Shown piece after piece: positions 44,097 to 54,551 of a DNA stretch of 64,000 nucleotides; position 1 is the stretch's first letter; each line of letters starts with the position of its first letter. A program made the position numbers and the translations under genes. The notes under the pieces are model-generated. The model was not told the origin of the DNA. It searched no databases and saw only the letters and a list, made by a program, of their open reading frames with translations. Origin of the DNA: Halichoerus grypus. Its lineage: Eukaryota > Chordata > Mammalia > Carnivora > Phocidae. The DNA lies in assembly GCF_964656455.1 (NCBI RefSeq), contig NC_135725.1, forward strand, positions 53,513,688 to 53,577,687, written 5' to 3'.

Positions 44097-44533
44097 TTTT
44101 TAAAAAATTGTTTAAATTTATTATTTTTTTAGAAAGAGAGAGTGTGTTGGGCGCCTGGGTGGCTCAGTTGGTTAAGCGACTGCCTTCGGCTCAGGTCATG
44201 ATCCTGGAGTCCCTGGATCGAGTCCCGCATCGGGCTCCCTGCTCAGCAGGGAGCCTGCTTCTCCCTCTGACCCTCCCCTTCTCATGTGCTCTCTCTCTCA
44301 TTCTCTCTGTCTCAAATAAAAAAAAAAAAAAAAAATCTTTAGAAAGAGAGAGTGTGCAGGTATGCTCATGCAAGGAGGGGGGAGGGGCAGAGAGAGAGGG
44401 AGAGACAGAATTCCAAGCAGGCTCCACACCTGGTGCAGAGCCTGACTTGGGGCTCAATCTTATGACCCTGAGATCATGACCTGAGCCAAAATCTAGAGTC
44501 CAGCGCTTAATTGACTGAGCCACCCAGGCACCC
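44097..44533 (-). mobile_element. Older CAN SINE, outer element of a nested pair
   Basis: Reverse SINEC of an older type ('tatgaccctgagatcatgacctgagccaaaatctagagtccagcgc', ending 'gagccacccaggcaccc'). Outer flanks tcccacttactacagtc (44080-44096) and tcccactaactatgatc (44534-44550) match at 13 of 17 bases. It is interrupted near its A-rich end by the SINE at 44147-44337. Confidence 0.88.
44147..44337 (+). mobile_element. Younger CAN SINE nested in opposite orientation
   Basis: Complete + strand SINEC (GGGCGCCTGGGTGGCTCAGTTGG to CAAATAAAA(A)n TC). Flanked by a perfect 19-bp TSD, tttagaaagagagagtgtg, at 44128-44146 and 44338-44356, which is the outer SINE's (GA)n text. The 157-codon frame 44006-44479 and 110-codon minus frame are repeat translations. 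Confidence 0.95.
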
Positions 44534-44579
44534 TCCCACTAACTATGATCTAACAACACTGATGGGTCATTGCACTTAG

Positions 44580-44995
44580 AAGGAACACAACAAGCTCCTT
44601 CCCATCTCTGAGCTTGCGCATGTGCAATTCTTTAATTCTGAAGTAGTCCCCAAACTCTTCTCAGAGTACCTTATTTCTCATAAGAAATATGAATTTTAAT
44701 TTTTCAGAAAGGCTGTCCTTGGCCATTCTATTTTTTAAAAATGGCTTCCCTAAATTACTCTACCATTCCCATATGTTTATCCTTTTATAATCCTACTTAT
44801 CATAATCCTATAATTATCTTATTTACCTGCAGAATGCTTATTGCTTACATCTTGCAATAAAATTCAAGTTATCTTAGGGCAGAAATTAGAGATGGAAGAT
44901 GTATATATGTGGTAGGAGGGGGAGGAGGACAGAAGTATCCAATACCCAGCTCATGCCTAGGTATGAGACTAACAATAGAAGCTCAAAAACTATTT
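44580..44995 (+). mobile_element. L2 LINE 3' end, cut by an L1
   Basis: 'cagaaaggctgtccttggcc', 'tacctgcagaatgcttattgcttacatc', 'atacccagctcatgcctagg', then 'gaagctcaaaaactatttaaagagtgaatga'. This is the usual L2 terminus. The L1 at 45010 inserted into its last bases. Its target duplication is 44996-45009. Confidence 0.65.
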
Positions 44996-45009
44996 AAAGA
45001 GTGAATGAA

Positions 45010-45573
45010 CTCTTCAACAAATGGTGTTGGGAAAACTGGACAGCCACATGCAGAAGAATGAAACTGGACCATTTCCTTACACCACACACAAATATAGACT
45101 CAAAATGTATGGAAGACCTAAATGTGAGACAGGAATCCAAAATCCTTGAGGAGAACACAGGCAGCAACCTCTTCAACCTCGGCTGCAGCAACTTCCTCCT
45201 AGAAACATCACCAAAGGCAAGGGAAGCAAAGGCAAAAATGAACTATGGGGACTTCATAAAGATGAAAAGCTTTTGCACAGCAAAGGAAACAGTCAACAAA
45301 ACCAAAAGACAACCGACAGAATGGGAGAAGATATTTGCAAATGACATATCAGATAAAGGGCTAGTATCTAAAATCTATAAAGAACTTATCAAACTCAATA
45401 CCCAGAAAACAAATAATCCAATCAAGAAACGGGCAGAAGACATGAATAGACATTTCTGCAAAGAAGGCATCCAAATGGCCAACAGACACATGAAAAAGTG
45501 CTCAACATCATTCGGCATCAGGGAAATACGAAACCTCAATGAGATACCACCTCACACCAGTCAGAATGGCTAA
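45010..45573 (+). pseudogene. L1 ORF2 C-terminal fragment
   Basis: The open frame translates to a clear L1 ORF2p C-terminal region: [10 protein letters not shown], then [40 protein letters not shown] and [10 protein letters not shown]. After GIREI a frameshift moves the expected [11 protein letters not shown] text into the +1 frame near 45541, and TGA stops follow in the cysteine-rich end (GNNRCW then stop near 45595-45612). Endonuclease and RT domains are missing because of 5' truncation. Not a gene. Confidence 0.9.
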
Positions 45574-45885
45574 AATTAACAAGTAAGGAAACAACAGATG
45601 TTGGTGAGGATGCTGAGAAAGGGGAACCCTCTTACATTGTTGGTGGGAATGCAAGCTGGTGCAGCCACTCTGGAAAACAGTATGGAGGTTCCTCATAAAG
45701 TTGAAAATAGAGCTACCCTATGACCCAGCAATTGCACTACTGGGTTTTTACCCCAAAAATACAAGTGTAGTGATCCGAAGGGGTATGTGCACCCCTATGT
45801 TTATAGCAGCAATGTCCACAATAGCCAAACTATAGAAAGAGCCTAGATGTCCATCAACAGATGAATGGATAAAGAAGATGTGGTG

Positions 45886-45888
<3 letters not shown>

Positions 45889-45927
<39 letters not shown>
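45889..45927 (+). repeat. (AC)19 microsatellite inside the L1
   Basis: An uninterrupted AC run in place of the L1's 'tatatatacaatggaata' stretch, so it grew from the element's own sequence after insertion. Likely length-variable. Confidence 0.95.
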
Positions 45928-45929
<2 letters not shown>

Positions 45930-45963
45930 AATATTATGCAGCCATCAAAAAAATGAAATCTTG

Positions 45964-46150
45964 GGGTGCCTGGGTAGCTCAGTCATTAAGCATCTGCCTT
46001 TGGCTCAGGTCATGATCCCAGGGTCCTGGGATCGAGCCCCACATCGGGATCCCTGCTCAGCCAGGAGCCTCCCTCTCCCGCTCCCCCTGCTTGTGTTCCC
46101 TCTCTAGCTGTCTCTCTCTCTGTGTCAAATAAATAAATAAAATCTTAAAA
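45964..46150 (+). mobile_element. CAN SINE inserted in the L1
   Basis: GGTGCCTGGGTAGCTCAG head to AATAAATAAAATCTTAAAA. Perfect 17-bp TSD, aaaaaaatgaaatcttg, at 45947-45963 and 46151-46167. The duplicated bases are L1 3' sequence, so the SINE is younger than the L1. Confidence 0.96.
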
Positions 46151-46740
46151 AAAAAAATGAAATCTTGCCATTTGCAACGACATGGATAGAACTAGAGGGT
46201 ATTATGCTAAGTGAAATAAATCAATCAGAGAAAGACAATTATCATATGATCTCACTGATACGAGGAATTTGAGAAACAAGACAGAGGATCATAGGGGAAG
46301 GAAGGGAAAAATGAAACAAGATGAAACCAGAGAGGGAGACAAACCATAAGAGACTCTTAATCTCAGGAAATGAACTGAGGGTTGCTGGAGTGGTGGGGGG
46401 TGGGAGGGATGGGGCGGCTGGGGGATAGACATTGGGGAGGGTATGTGCTATGGTGAATGCTGTGAATTGTGTAAGACTGATGAATCACAGACCTGTACCC
46501 CTGAAACAAATAATACATTATATGTTAATTTAAAAAAAGGAAAAAAAAAAAGCAGTAACCTTGAGAATAGATGAGAAAAGATAAACCACTGGGAAGTAGA
46601 AAAAAAATAAAGTAGCACTGGGACTTCAAAAAAAAAAGTGAATGAAAAAATACTGGCTCCCCATCCACTATACTGTGTGTAACCTTAATACCCATATTTC
46701 TGATTCAAATTTCCTTACCTGTAAAATCGGGAAAGTAAGC

Positions 46741-47115
46741 TATGTTATACTTATTCATTCATTCATTATATATGCATTTGTCAAGAATCTATAATATTCA
46801 AGGCATTGTTCTAGGCACTGAAAATTTAATGAACAAAACAGACAAAATCTCTCCTCACAGAACTTACATTCTAGTGGGAAAGATAGATAATAAACAATTA
46901 AATAAGTAATGTATAATATATCAAAAAGTGGCAAGGGCTGCAAAAATATAAAACAGAATAAAAGGATAAGGAAAGCTGGGTGTGGGGGGTAGGGAATTAT
47001 AGTTTTAAACAAGGTGTCAGAGAAGGTGAAAGATGACATTTAACCAAAATGGGTATTGCAGATACAGGGCATAAATGAATATGAAGGTAAGTGTAGGCAA
47101 GGAGTAGCCACTCAA
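46741..47115 (-). mobile_element. L2 LINE 3' end (reverse)
   Basis: Good complement-type L2: 'attcattcattcattatatatgc', 'tattcaaggcattgttctaggcactg', 'tttaatgaacaaaacagacaaaatctctcctcacagaacttacattctagtggg', 'gcagatacagggcataaatg'. Confidence 0.85.
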
Positions 47116-47216
47116 TAAATAGTAGTTAGTATTTTTGCTCAGTCTGTCACCTGGAAAAAACCAAAGGCACCACACTACATGCTTCAGAGAAGAAAACCCT
47201 TCAAGTCATTTAGAAA

Positions 47217-47264
47217 GTAAAAAATAAATAAATAAAATAAAATAAAACAATAAAAAAAATAAAG
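47217..47264 (+). repeat. A-rich (AAATA)n low-complexity run
   Basis: AAATA and AAAATA units with little else. Confidence 0.85.
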
Positions 47265-47305
47265 TTCATTTGAAAAATGAGGCTTTGGGTAGTAGGGCAT
47301 TTTAT

Positions 47306-47422
47306 TTTATTTTTTTTAAGATTTAACTTTTAAGTGATCTCTACGCCTAATGGGGGGGCTCAAACTTACAATCCAGAGATCAAGAGTCACATGTTCCACT
47401 GACTGAGACAGCCACAAGCTCC
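47306..47422 (-). mobile_element. Short CAN SINE variant (reverse)
   Basis: 'tttttttaagatttaactttt', 'aagtgatctctacgcctaatggggggg', 'cagagatcaagagtcacatg', 'gactgagacagccacaagc'. Diverged flanks gtagtagggcatttta (47289 on) and gaagtaggacacattt (47425 on) suggest the TSD. Ends are approximate. Confidence 0.8.
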
Positions 47423-47459
47423 AGGAAGTAGGACACATTTTGAATCAAGAGTGTATATT

Positions 47460-47897
47460 ACGCAGCTATCAGAAAGGATGAATACCCACCATTTGCATCG
47501 ACATGGATGGAACTGGAGGGAATTATGCTACGTGAAATAAGTCAAGCAGAGAAAGACAATTATCATTTGGTTTCACTGATTTGTAGAACATAAGGAATAG
47601 CAGGGAGGACATTAGGAGAGGAAGGGAAAAATGAAGGGGGGGGAAATCGGAGGGGGAGACGAACCATGAGAGACTACGGACTCTGAGAAACAAACTGAGG
47701 GTTCTAGAGGGGAGAGGGGTGGGGGATGGGCTAGCCTGGTGATGGGTATTAAAGAGGGCACGTACTGCATGGAGCACTGGATGTTACATGCAAACAATGA
47801 ATCATGGAACACTACATCAAAAACTAATGAAGTACTATATGGGGACTAACATAAATTAAAAAAAAATACTGTATATAATACACCTTCAGAAAAAAAA
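47460..47897 (+). mobile_element. 5'-truncated L1 LINE, second copy with extra 3' sequence
   Basis: Younger-type carnivoran L1 3' end: 'catcgacatggatggaactgg', 'cgtgaaataagtcaagcagag', 'ccatgagagactacggactctgag', 'ggagcactggatgttacatgc', 'aacataaatt(A)9'. Then 23 bases (47867-47889) with AATACA at 47877-47882 and a second A tract to 47899. TSD aagagtgtatat at 47448-47459 and 47898-47909 (perfect 12 bp). Minus frames here are chance translations of the repeat. Confidence 0.85.
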
Positions 47898-47909
47898 AGA
47901 GTGTATATA

Positions 47910-48165
47910 TGTATATGTGTATGTAATCAAGGGTTAAAAGCATTGTCTATTTCTCGTGCTCCTTTAGAATTCTGATTTTTGTAGGCCCTCCCTGAAACTG
48001 GACTAGGTTGTATGAAGGAATTCTCCAATTTCCTGGGAAGAAGATGGCAAGTAGAACCCACTGTCAGCTTGATGAGGAAATGGTACTTTATTCCTGCCAA
48101 CTCTATAGGACTGAAAGGCTGCCCCGACCCCTGAGCTGGAATAGATTAATAGCAATACCTGTAAT
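47910..48165. other. Short spacer
   Basis: Nothing recognised. The small + frame 48008-48214 runs into the next SINE. Confidence 0.4.
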
Positions 48166-48178
48166 AAAAATAGCTACA

Positions 48179-48380
48179 GGGGCACCTGGGTGGCTCAGTC
48201 AGTTAAGCAGCTGACTTGGTTTGGGCTCAGGTCATGATCTCAGGGTCCTGGGATCGAGTCCCATGTCAGGCTCTGTGGTTAGCGGGCAGTCTTGCTTGAG
48301 GATTCTTTCTCTCTTTCTCCATCTGCCCCTCCCACTGCTCATGTGCTCTTTCTCCTTAAAATAAATAAATAAATCTTTAA
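48179..48380 (+). mobile_element. CAN SINE inserted in a MIR
   Basis: GGGGCACCTGGGTGGCTCAGTC to AATAAATAAATAAATCTTTAA. TSD aaaaatagctaca (48166-48178) and aaaaatggctaca (48381-48393), one mismatch. The sequence on both sides is MIR-like. Confidence 0.93.
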
Positions 48381-48394
48381 AAAAATGGCTACAT

Positions 48395-48545
48395 ATTTTG
48401 AACACTTGTACCATTTATTTCTCACAACTGTGAGATAAGTACTGTTATTACCCCATTTTTCACAAAAGACTCAGAAATTTAAGTGTGGAACCACTAAGTA
48501 GCTGATTAGACCTCCTTGCCTCCAAACACTGTACCAGACGCTTCT
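48395..48545 (-). mobile_element. MIR SINE (reverse)
   Basis: 'ttttgaacacttgtaccatttatttctcacaactgtgagataagtactgttattaccccatttttcac', then 'agactcagaaatttaag' and 'ccaaacactgtacc' is the complement of MIR. Its first bases lie before the SINE at 48179. Confidence 0.8.
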
Positions 48546-49629
48546 CCATTATTTCACTTTCCTAAACACCTATTAAAGATGAGAAGAAAAACATCACTGA
48601 TCTAACTTTTAGAAATGAATGGAGATTGTCTTGTCTTCTCCAGGACAGGGCAAAGAAATATGTTCAAGTGAAGGGGAAATAAGGTGTCACTTATATAAAG
48701 GTGGACGTCCTAAAGTACCCATAGAATGCAAGTTCATTGATTATTCTAAGCAACTTCTGCCACATCCCAGGAATACTTATTGATAGAAAGGTTAAGGATA
48801 ATTCCTTTGCAATAGCTACATGCCCTTGGATCCTCTGCTGGTTCATCAAGTAGCAAGCCATGAGATTATTTTCCCTCTTCCAAATTAACTCAAATGTTTA
48901 AATGCTTATTTGTGGTCTCCTTAGTTGAGAACTGTCATCTCCTGGCCTAAATAAACATCACTCTGAAATCCTGAAGCTCTTTGGGAACACCCATCCTACC
49001 TCTCTGAAGGTATTAGACTTATGTCTATAAAGTTACTCTGGGATGAGACAAGGAATAATTATAGAGAAGAGTCTGTTATTGACTCTTGGCTATTTTTGGA
49101 GCTATTTTTCTCAGAAATGTGACAATTAGAAGACAGAAATTAATATTTGACTACATTCCTAGTGAGCTGTAATAGCTGATTTTTTAAGGAGTGTGATAAA
49201 TGCTAGTTTGAAACTGAACTCAACAACTAACGGCAGCAGGGAGACAAATTCTGATTAAGGCTATTGTGCTGTAACTCCTCCAAATCCTAGGAATATCTTT
49301 AGAAATTAAAAAAATAAGCTGCACCTTAAAATAAGAAATTCTTCAGAAACATTCAAAGCTCAAGAAATAATACTAGGTTGAATAATAATAAATAGTCAAT
49401 GTTTTATCTTTGTGATCTATAAAAATGTCATTCATTCAGTTCAGCCTAAAGGTAAAGCTTACATTTTTAGAGTGAATTTTTTCCAATGATTCTGACCTTA
49501 ATAGTAATAGGCTTCTACCTATTAAAACAAAAATCATTCAGTATCCTGTTCTGTCCTTGTCTTGTACAGAAACTTTAATGATCTCATGACCCCAGGTCAC
49601 AGAAATAGATAAATATATCAGGCTTAAAA
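48546..49629. other. 1.1 kb repeat-poor non-coding DNA
   Basis: No repeat or exon recognised. AT-rich after 49,140. Confidence 0.4.
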
Positions 49630-49868
49630 TAACAAAAAGATAGAAAAGGAAAAATGAAAAAGGATAAGGGAAGAGAGAGAGAAAGAGAGAAGACACATAC
49701 TAAAAAAATCTTCGAGAGAGAACAAAGAGAGAAAGAATATAAAGAGGGATAATGAAAAGACCTAGGAAAAGATTAAAAAAAAAAAAAACCAATGGAGGAG
49801 GAGAGGAAGAGGAGGAGAAGGAGGACGAGAGAGAGAGAGAGAGAAAGAGAGGGAAAGAGGTGGAGGGT
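49630..49868 (+). repeat. Polypurine tract (GA/GGA)n
   Basis: About 240 bases, mostly A and G. The core at 49795-49860 is pure purine except one C (GGAGGAGGA units, then (GA)n). An A14 run lies at 49775-49788. Such tracts can form triplex (H-DNA). Confidence 0.9.
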
Positions 49869-50059
49869 AGCTATGTTCACTCGGGAAAGTAACTCTTTCT
49901 GACTATATGCTGAACTGTAAACAACTGTAAGCTCTCAGTAAGTGTTGTTGTTGGTCTTGTTAGTGTTTCCATTGCTTATACTTTTACATCCAACCTATTA
50001 ATAAAAGTAAGTATTTTTTGCTTATATTCTGTTTCCTAATGTTTCACTAAGCTTAGTTA

Positions 50060-50250
50060 TCAAGGGAAGCAGAGGATAGTGGAATTAGAAAGATCTAAGT
50101 TCAAAATATTGGCTCTACACTTTACTGGCTACATTAATCAGAGAAAATAGGGTAACTCCAAGTCTTTGTTTTCTCTTCTTTCAAATGGAGTTAATTATAA
50201 AATCTACCTTGCATGGCTTGTGATAAAATATCAGTAAATGCTAATGTATA
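50060..50250 (+). mobile_element. MIR SINE
   Basis: 'gaggatagtggaattagaaagatctaagttcaaaatattggctctacactttactgg', then 'ctccaagtctttgttttctcttctttcaaatggagttaat', 'tgcatggcttgtgataaaat' is MIR in order. Confidence 0.75.
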
Positions 50251-53200
50251 TGTAGCTATCTTAATATGAATACTTTAGATTTATAATCAATTATCTCTGC
50301 CGAAGGAAAAAGAAGGAAATAATTCAATATGAGAACAGTGGTAGTGTCAGGGTATTAGGATAATTTTCAAAGTTTGGGGTAATATATTTATATTACTGGT
50401 ATAATGGAAATGCATGCATTTATAAAATATTTAAATATTCAGCACTGCATATTATTTGTGATATATGAAAAACAGTATCACAGACCATTGTTCTTTTCAT
50501 GTTCCAACCTGAATTGATCTTTTTTAATCACTGCCCATCCCCACTGTCTGATGGAAACATTTTATTACATTCCAGGAAAATAAAGCTCTTAACCTAGGAT
50601 TTCCAGTGCCAAAATTTCTATTTGGGCACAAAACATCTACCATCCAGTTATATGCATTTTCAAAAAGAAATAAAGTGGACTCTTGGCATTATAGAATTAA
50701 CATTCATAGCTTACATTTCAGGAGGGACCCCAAAGTTCCAGGATATATAGTCAATTTGTCATTTCTGAGATATGGATTACTATTACAAGCACTTCAAGGC
50801 TGGTGTGAACACTGAATCACTGAGTTGCTGAGAGTCTAGTAGAGGTACTAGGAGACACATCTCAACACGTTTGCATTGTTCTCTCTTCGTTATCATGTAT
50901 TTATTTTATAGAGGAAATCATATGTTAAACAGGTATTCATGAATCTGAGGACTGACAAGTTCCCTGGAGGGATCACTCACAAATGGTGAGAGCTTACAGT
51001 ACATCAAAAGTTATGAATATTTGAAGTCCCTTGCCTCAAACAGGTCAGACCAACACATTACACCTCTTTAATGTACTCTTTAGGCATAGACTACTTATGG
51101 TAGGAAGAAATGCAAGTCTCATGAAAAAGGATGAAGAAGATGTACTTGCTAGTATGATATGTTCAGATGCTCTCTCTGAATTGGGGGTCAGATGATAGTC
51201 ATTGTTCTAATAAGTTATTGAACATTTTTTGGCATGAAAGATTTCATTTTTTTCCCTAATAAAATATCTGAATACCCTGGGAAAGCAATGAAATAGTAAG
51301 TTCTTAGCATCCAGACTTCCTTTGGGATTAAAGTGGAAATAAAATAAGAATTGCCTTTCATTAAATTTTCTTATTATGTCTTATGAAAATTAATTACCCC
51401 TTGAATAGATCTGATGTAAAACAGTTATACATTGTATGTTTCCTATTTCCCACACAGCATCTTTTCAAAAAATTAATTATAGCCAATAGTTTCAATTCAA
51501 AAGGGAATAATTAAAAGCAATGTGGGGGAGTAAAGAGATAATGATGTCATTTTAAAATTAATTGAAGCATTTTAAAAATTAACTGGTCTTTCTTAGAGTT
51601 TAATAATTTCTGTTTAAATTTAATAGTTTATATACATACAAGAGTATTCAATATTTATATTAAATTTGATTTCGAATGTTATAGTCTGAGAAATCACTTA
51701 ATAGGTAATTTCTCTTAGTTTTGTTTTTTTCTTAAACCTTTCAATTTGTATAAGACAAAATGAAATATTTTAGATCAGGAATTTCTTTCAGCTGAGAACA
51801 ATAAGCTTGCGTAGAGCTGTCTGCTACATTTTGTGTATTTATGGGGTCTTATTAAGGTCAGAGACAATGTCCTTTGGTGTCTCTAATTAAATTAGCCCAC
51901 TACAAGTATAGAATCCTTCTGTTGGTTTTTAGTTAAAATGACAAAATTCCAGAAAATAATGATGCATCGGACACACACACCTCCCAACCACCAGAAATAA
52001 TGACAAACAAGGGTCATAAGTCTAGTTTTAAACAAGACAGAGACAGAAGGCTCACCATGCATTTACCTTTCTCGTCCCAGCCAAGAAGCCCCCAGGGATG
52101 AATGTATACCAGCACCGAGTGGCAGTTTCCAACTGGTCTAAGTGAATTTAAGGATACAATACCTGGGCTCACTCATCTCTCCACTGTAGTCAATATGCCT
52201 GATTCTTTGTCCACTGAAGAACCTCTTACCGTAAGCTGCAGTGATTTATTTCTGCCCTGTTTGAACCAGTCACTCCCAAAATGGGTGGGACAGTTACCGG
52301 AGGCCCGGTAGGGATTAATTTATTTAGAATGCTTTTTGCCATAAACCCATCTGCTCTGGAGCAATCACTCCTGAGTGTACTGAATTTATTGCAGTTTCTG
52401 GGGAATTCCCCTTTTCTGAAAGAATGTAAAGTATTAGGTAGAAGTTGGGGGTTAGTTTATAAATGACCTACTTACCTAGCAGATAACACTGTAGTTAAAG
52501 ACATAAACAGACCAATAAGTAGGGTTTGCTAACTTCCTCTGCGATCACAGTGATGATTATCAAGGGACCCCTGGATCCACTTCCACCTTTGCTCCTATTC
52601 CCTGTTCTTCTCCAGAGTTTGCCCAGATTCTGACCCAACAGTTCTAGTTACCACCTCTGGGCCTAACTTTATTCCTTACACTGCATTTGATCACCCTGTT
52701 CCTATACTGTGAATGTGAGGTATATTCGTCCATTTTATTTATGCTGCAATAATTATGAAAACAGTTTTCAATGACTCAGAAAAACAAGGTTACATGGCAC
52801 TCACATCACATGGTAAATATTGGTGAGCATTGCTCTCCTCATAGAGTCTAGAATCCAGGCTGAAAAAAAGACAAAAACAAAAACCTCTTACCTTATACAC
52901 CCTGCTGCTCCCCTGGCAGATGGAAAAAAGCAACGCCATACCCATGTGATGGCTCTTAAAGCTTCTTTCTAGAAGTGGCAATAACAGGCCACATTTAATT
53001 CAATCGCCAGAACAAGCTACATGGCTAAGCTGAATGTCAGTGAGATGAAGCAGTGTAACCCTCTCATAGGGGATGCTGAAGAGGGGTGGGCAATGATGCA
53101 ATTCACTACCGATGTGGCCACTGTGCTCAATGCCTTTGACTCACCTCTGGCCCCCCAGGACTCCAATCCCAGGCTTACAGTCCTTGGTGGGCTGATAATG

Positions 53201-54029
53201 AAAACAGAACCTGTTATTGCCAATAGGAAACCAGCACAGTTTAAGAGAAGGAAAACATGAAGGTAAAGGCATCCCTGACCTCTATAGAAATACGCTTTGA
53301 TTTGATCCATTTTTTTCCAATCCAGTCCACCTTGAATGTCAGATTTTTTACAGGAATCACAAGGCTTAATTTATAGCACGTCATTTCATCTAAGCTACGT
53401 GTGAGACTCATGGGCAGTTATGCCAGTTCTCATCTATCTGTTACTATCATGTCTTTTCTTCCTTCCCAAGCTTCTCATCCCTGTGGAGCCTATCCAAGCC
53501 CACAGCTCTGTTGGAAGTGATTTTCTTCTCTGGAAGAAACTCCCAAGAGTCACATGTCAACCAGAAAATAAAATAAAATTAAATTACAATGGGCCCATTT
53601 AACTTTGAACTTCATCCTTTCAACTTCGAAATCTAGTAACTGAATGTTTACATATCTATATACAGTTATTTGTCTAAATGTGTATTTTATTTTTCCATAA
53701 AGATTTTAAGGGTAGTTTTCAGACACTATAATTATAATTGAAGAATGTGTGTCATTCACCTGAAATGGACAGTGTCATACTTCCTAAAATGAACTTCAGC
53801 TTTTCTGTTTGGTCTGCTTCTAAACAAAATAGTATACTTTAATAAATCCTTAAATAAAATCTTCTTTAAATAATATCTTTAAATAAATATCTTTAAAAAA
53901 AGTCTTCAAAAAAAAATAAATAAAATCCTAGGTTATATCAAGTAAAGGATTACAAAGCTTTTTTTCAATCATTGTATGTCAAGATGACACCACAAGAGCG
54001 AAAGGCCACAGAAAGACAGATTATCTGTT
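50251..54029. other. 3.8 kb repeat-poor non-coding DNA
   Basis: The longest stretch with no repeat I can name. The sub-block 51740-51930 contains TAATTAAATTAG and ACAATG motifs typical of AT-rich enhancer DNA. The 97-codon minus frame (53017-53310) and 79-codon plus frame (53021-53260) overlap and have no domain. Low-complexity (AAATA)-rich sequence lies at 53835-53927. Confidence 0.4.
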
Positions 54030-54197
54030 TGGAATGAAGAGATGGATATATGGAAAAATATCCATGTTATTATCTAAAATTAATTTTGATGATGGTTGCA
54101 TAATTCTGTGAATAAACCAAAAGCCATTGCATTGTAGACTTTAAATGAGTGAATTATGCGGAATATGAATTATATCTTAATAAAGCTGTTCAAATAC
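54030..54197 (+). mobile_element. L1 LINE 3' terminus (old)
   Basis: 'tctaaaattaattttgatgatggttgcataattctgtgaataaacc', 'gcattgtagactttaaatgag', 'tgaattatatcttaataaagctgtt' is a standard older L1 terminus. Confidence 0.85.
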
Positions 54198-54321
54198 ACA
54201 TATGTATGCGATTATTCTCAATAATGTTGCTTCAAACTCACATTATTTATATCCACTATAGATAGATACCATGTTATAAATATCTTATAGCAATTGTCAC
54301 CTCTTCCTGCATTTTATTTTA

Positions 54322-54535
54322 TCTTATTTTTTATTTATTTATTTTTGAAGATTTTATTTATTTATTTGACAGAGAGAGACACAGCGAGAGAGGGAACACA
54401 AGCAGGGGGAGTGGGAGAGGGAGAAGCAGGCTTCCCTCGGAGCAGGGAGCCTGATGTGGGGCTCGATTCCAGGACCCCGGGATCATGACCTGAGCCGAAG
54501 GCAGATGCTTAACGACTGAGCCACCCAGGTGCCCC
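54322..54535 (-). mobile_element. CAN SINE (reverse), full length
   Basis: T/A-rich end then GAAGATTTTATTT to GAGCCACCCAGGTGCCC. TSD cctgcattttatttta (54306-54321) and cctgcactttatttta (54536-54551), one mismatch in 16. Confidence 0.95.
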
Positions 54536-54551
54536 CCTGCACTTTATTTTA

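Larger units (their letters stand above)
45010..46636 (+). mobile_element. 5'-truncated L1 LINE with candidate 3' transduction
   Basis: Begins inside ORF2 and runs through the carnivoran 3' UTR ('gacagaggatcataggg', 'gagagactcttaatctcagg', 'cagacctgtacccctgaaac', 'aataatacattatatgttaat') to a first A-rich tract at 46533-46551. About 75 bases of non-L1 sequence follow, with AATAAA at 46606-46611 and a second A10 tract at 46628-46637. TSD aaagagtgaatgaa (44996-45009) and aaaaagtgaatgaa (46633-46646), one mismatch. A SINE (45964-46150) and an AC microsatellite lie inside. ORF2 is broken, so the copy cannot move by itself. Confidence 0.88.

Noticed and set aside
44006..44479. 157-codon open frame (and 110-codon frame on the other strand)
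   Set aside because: Both are translations of the nested SINE pair. The repeated VAQLVKRLPSAQVMI-like peptide appears in most SINE copies in the window.
45001..45573. 190-codon open frame as a host gene
   Set aside because: It is the C-terminus of L1 ORF2, 5'-truncated and frameshifted, flanked by L1 UTR and a target-site duplication. Its first three codons are genomic flank.
53017..53310. 97-codon minus and 79-codon plus frames as a gene pair
   Set aside because: They overlap almost fully on opposite strands and show no domain or splice signals. Chance in stop-poor DNA.
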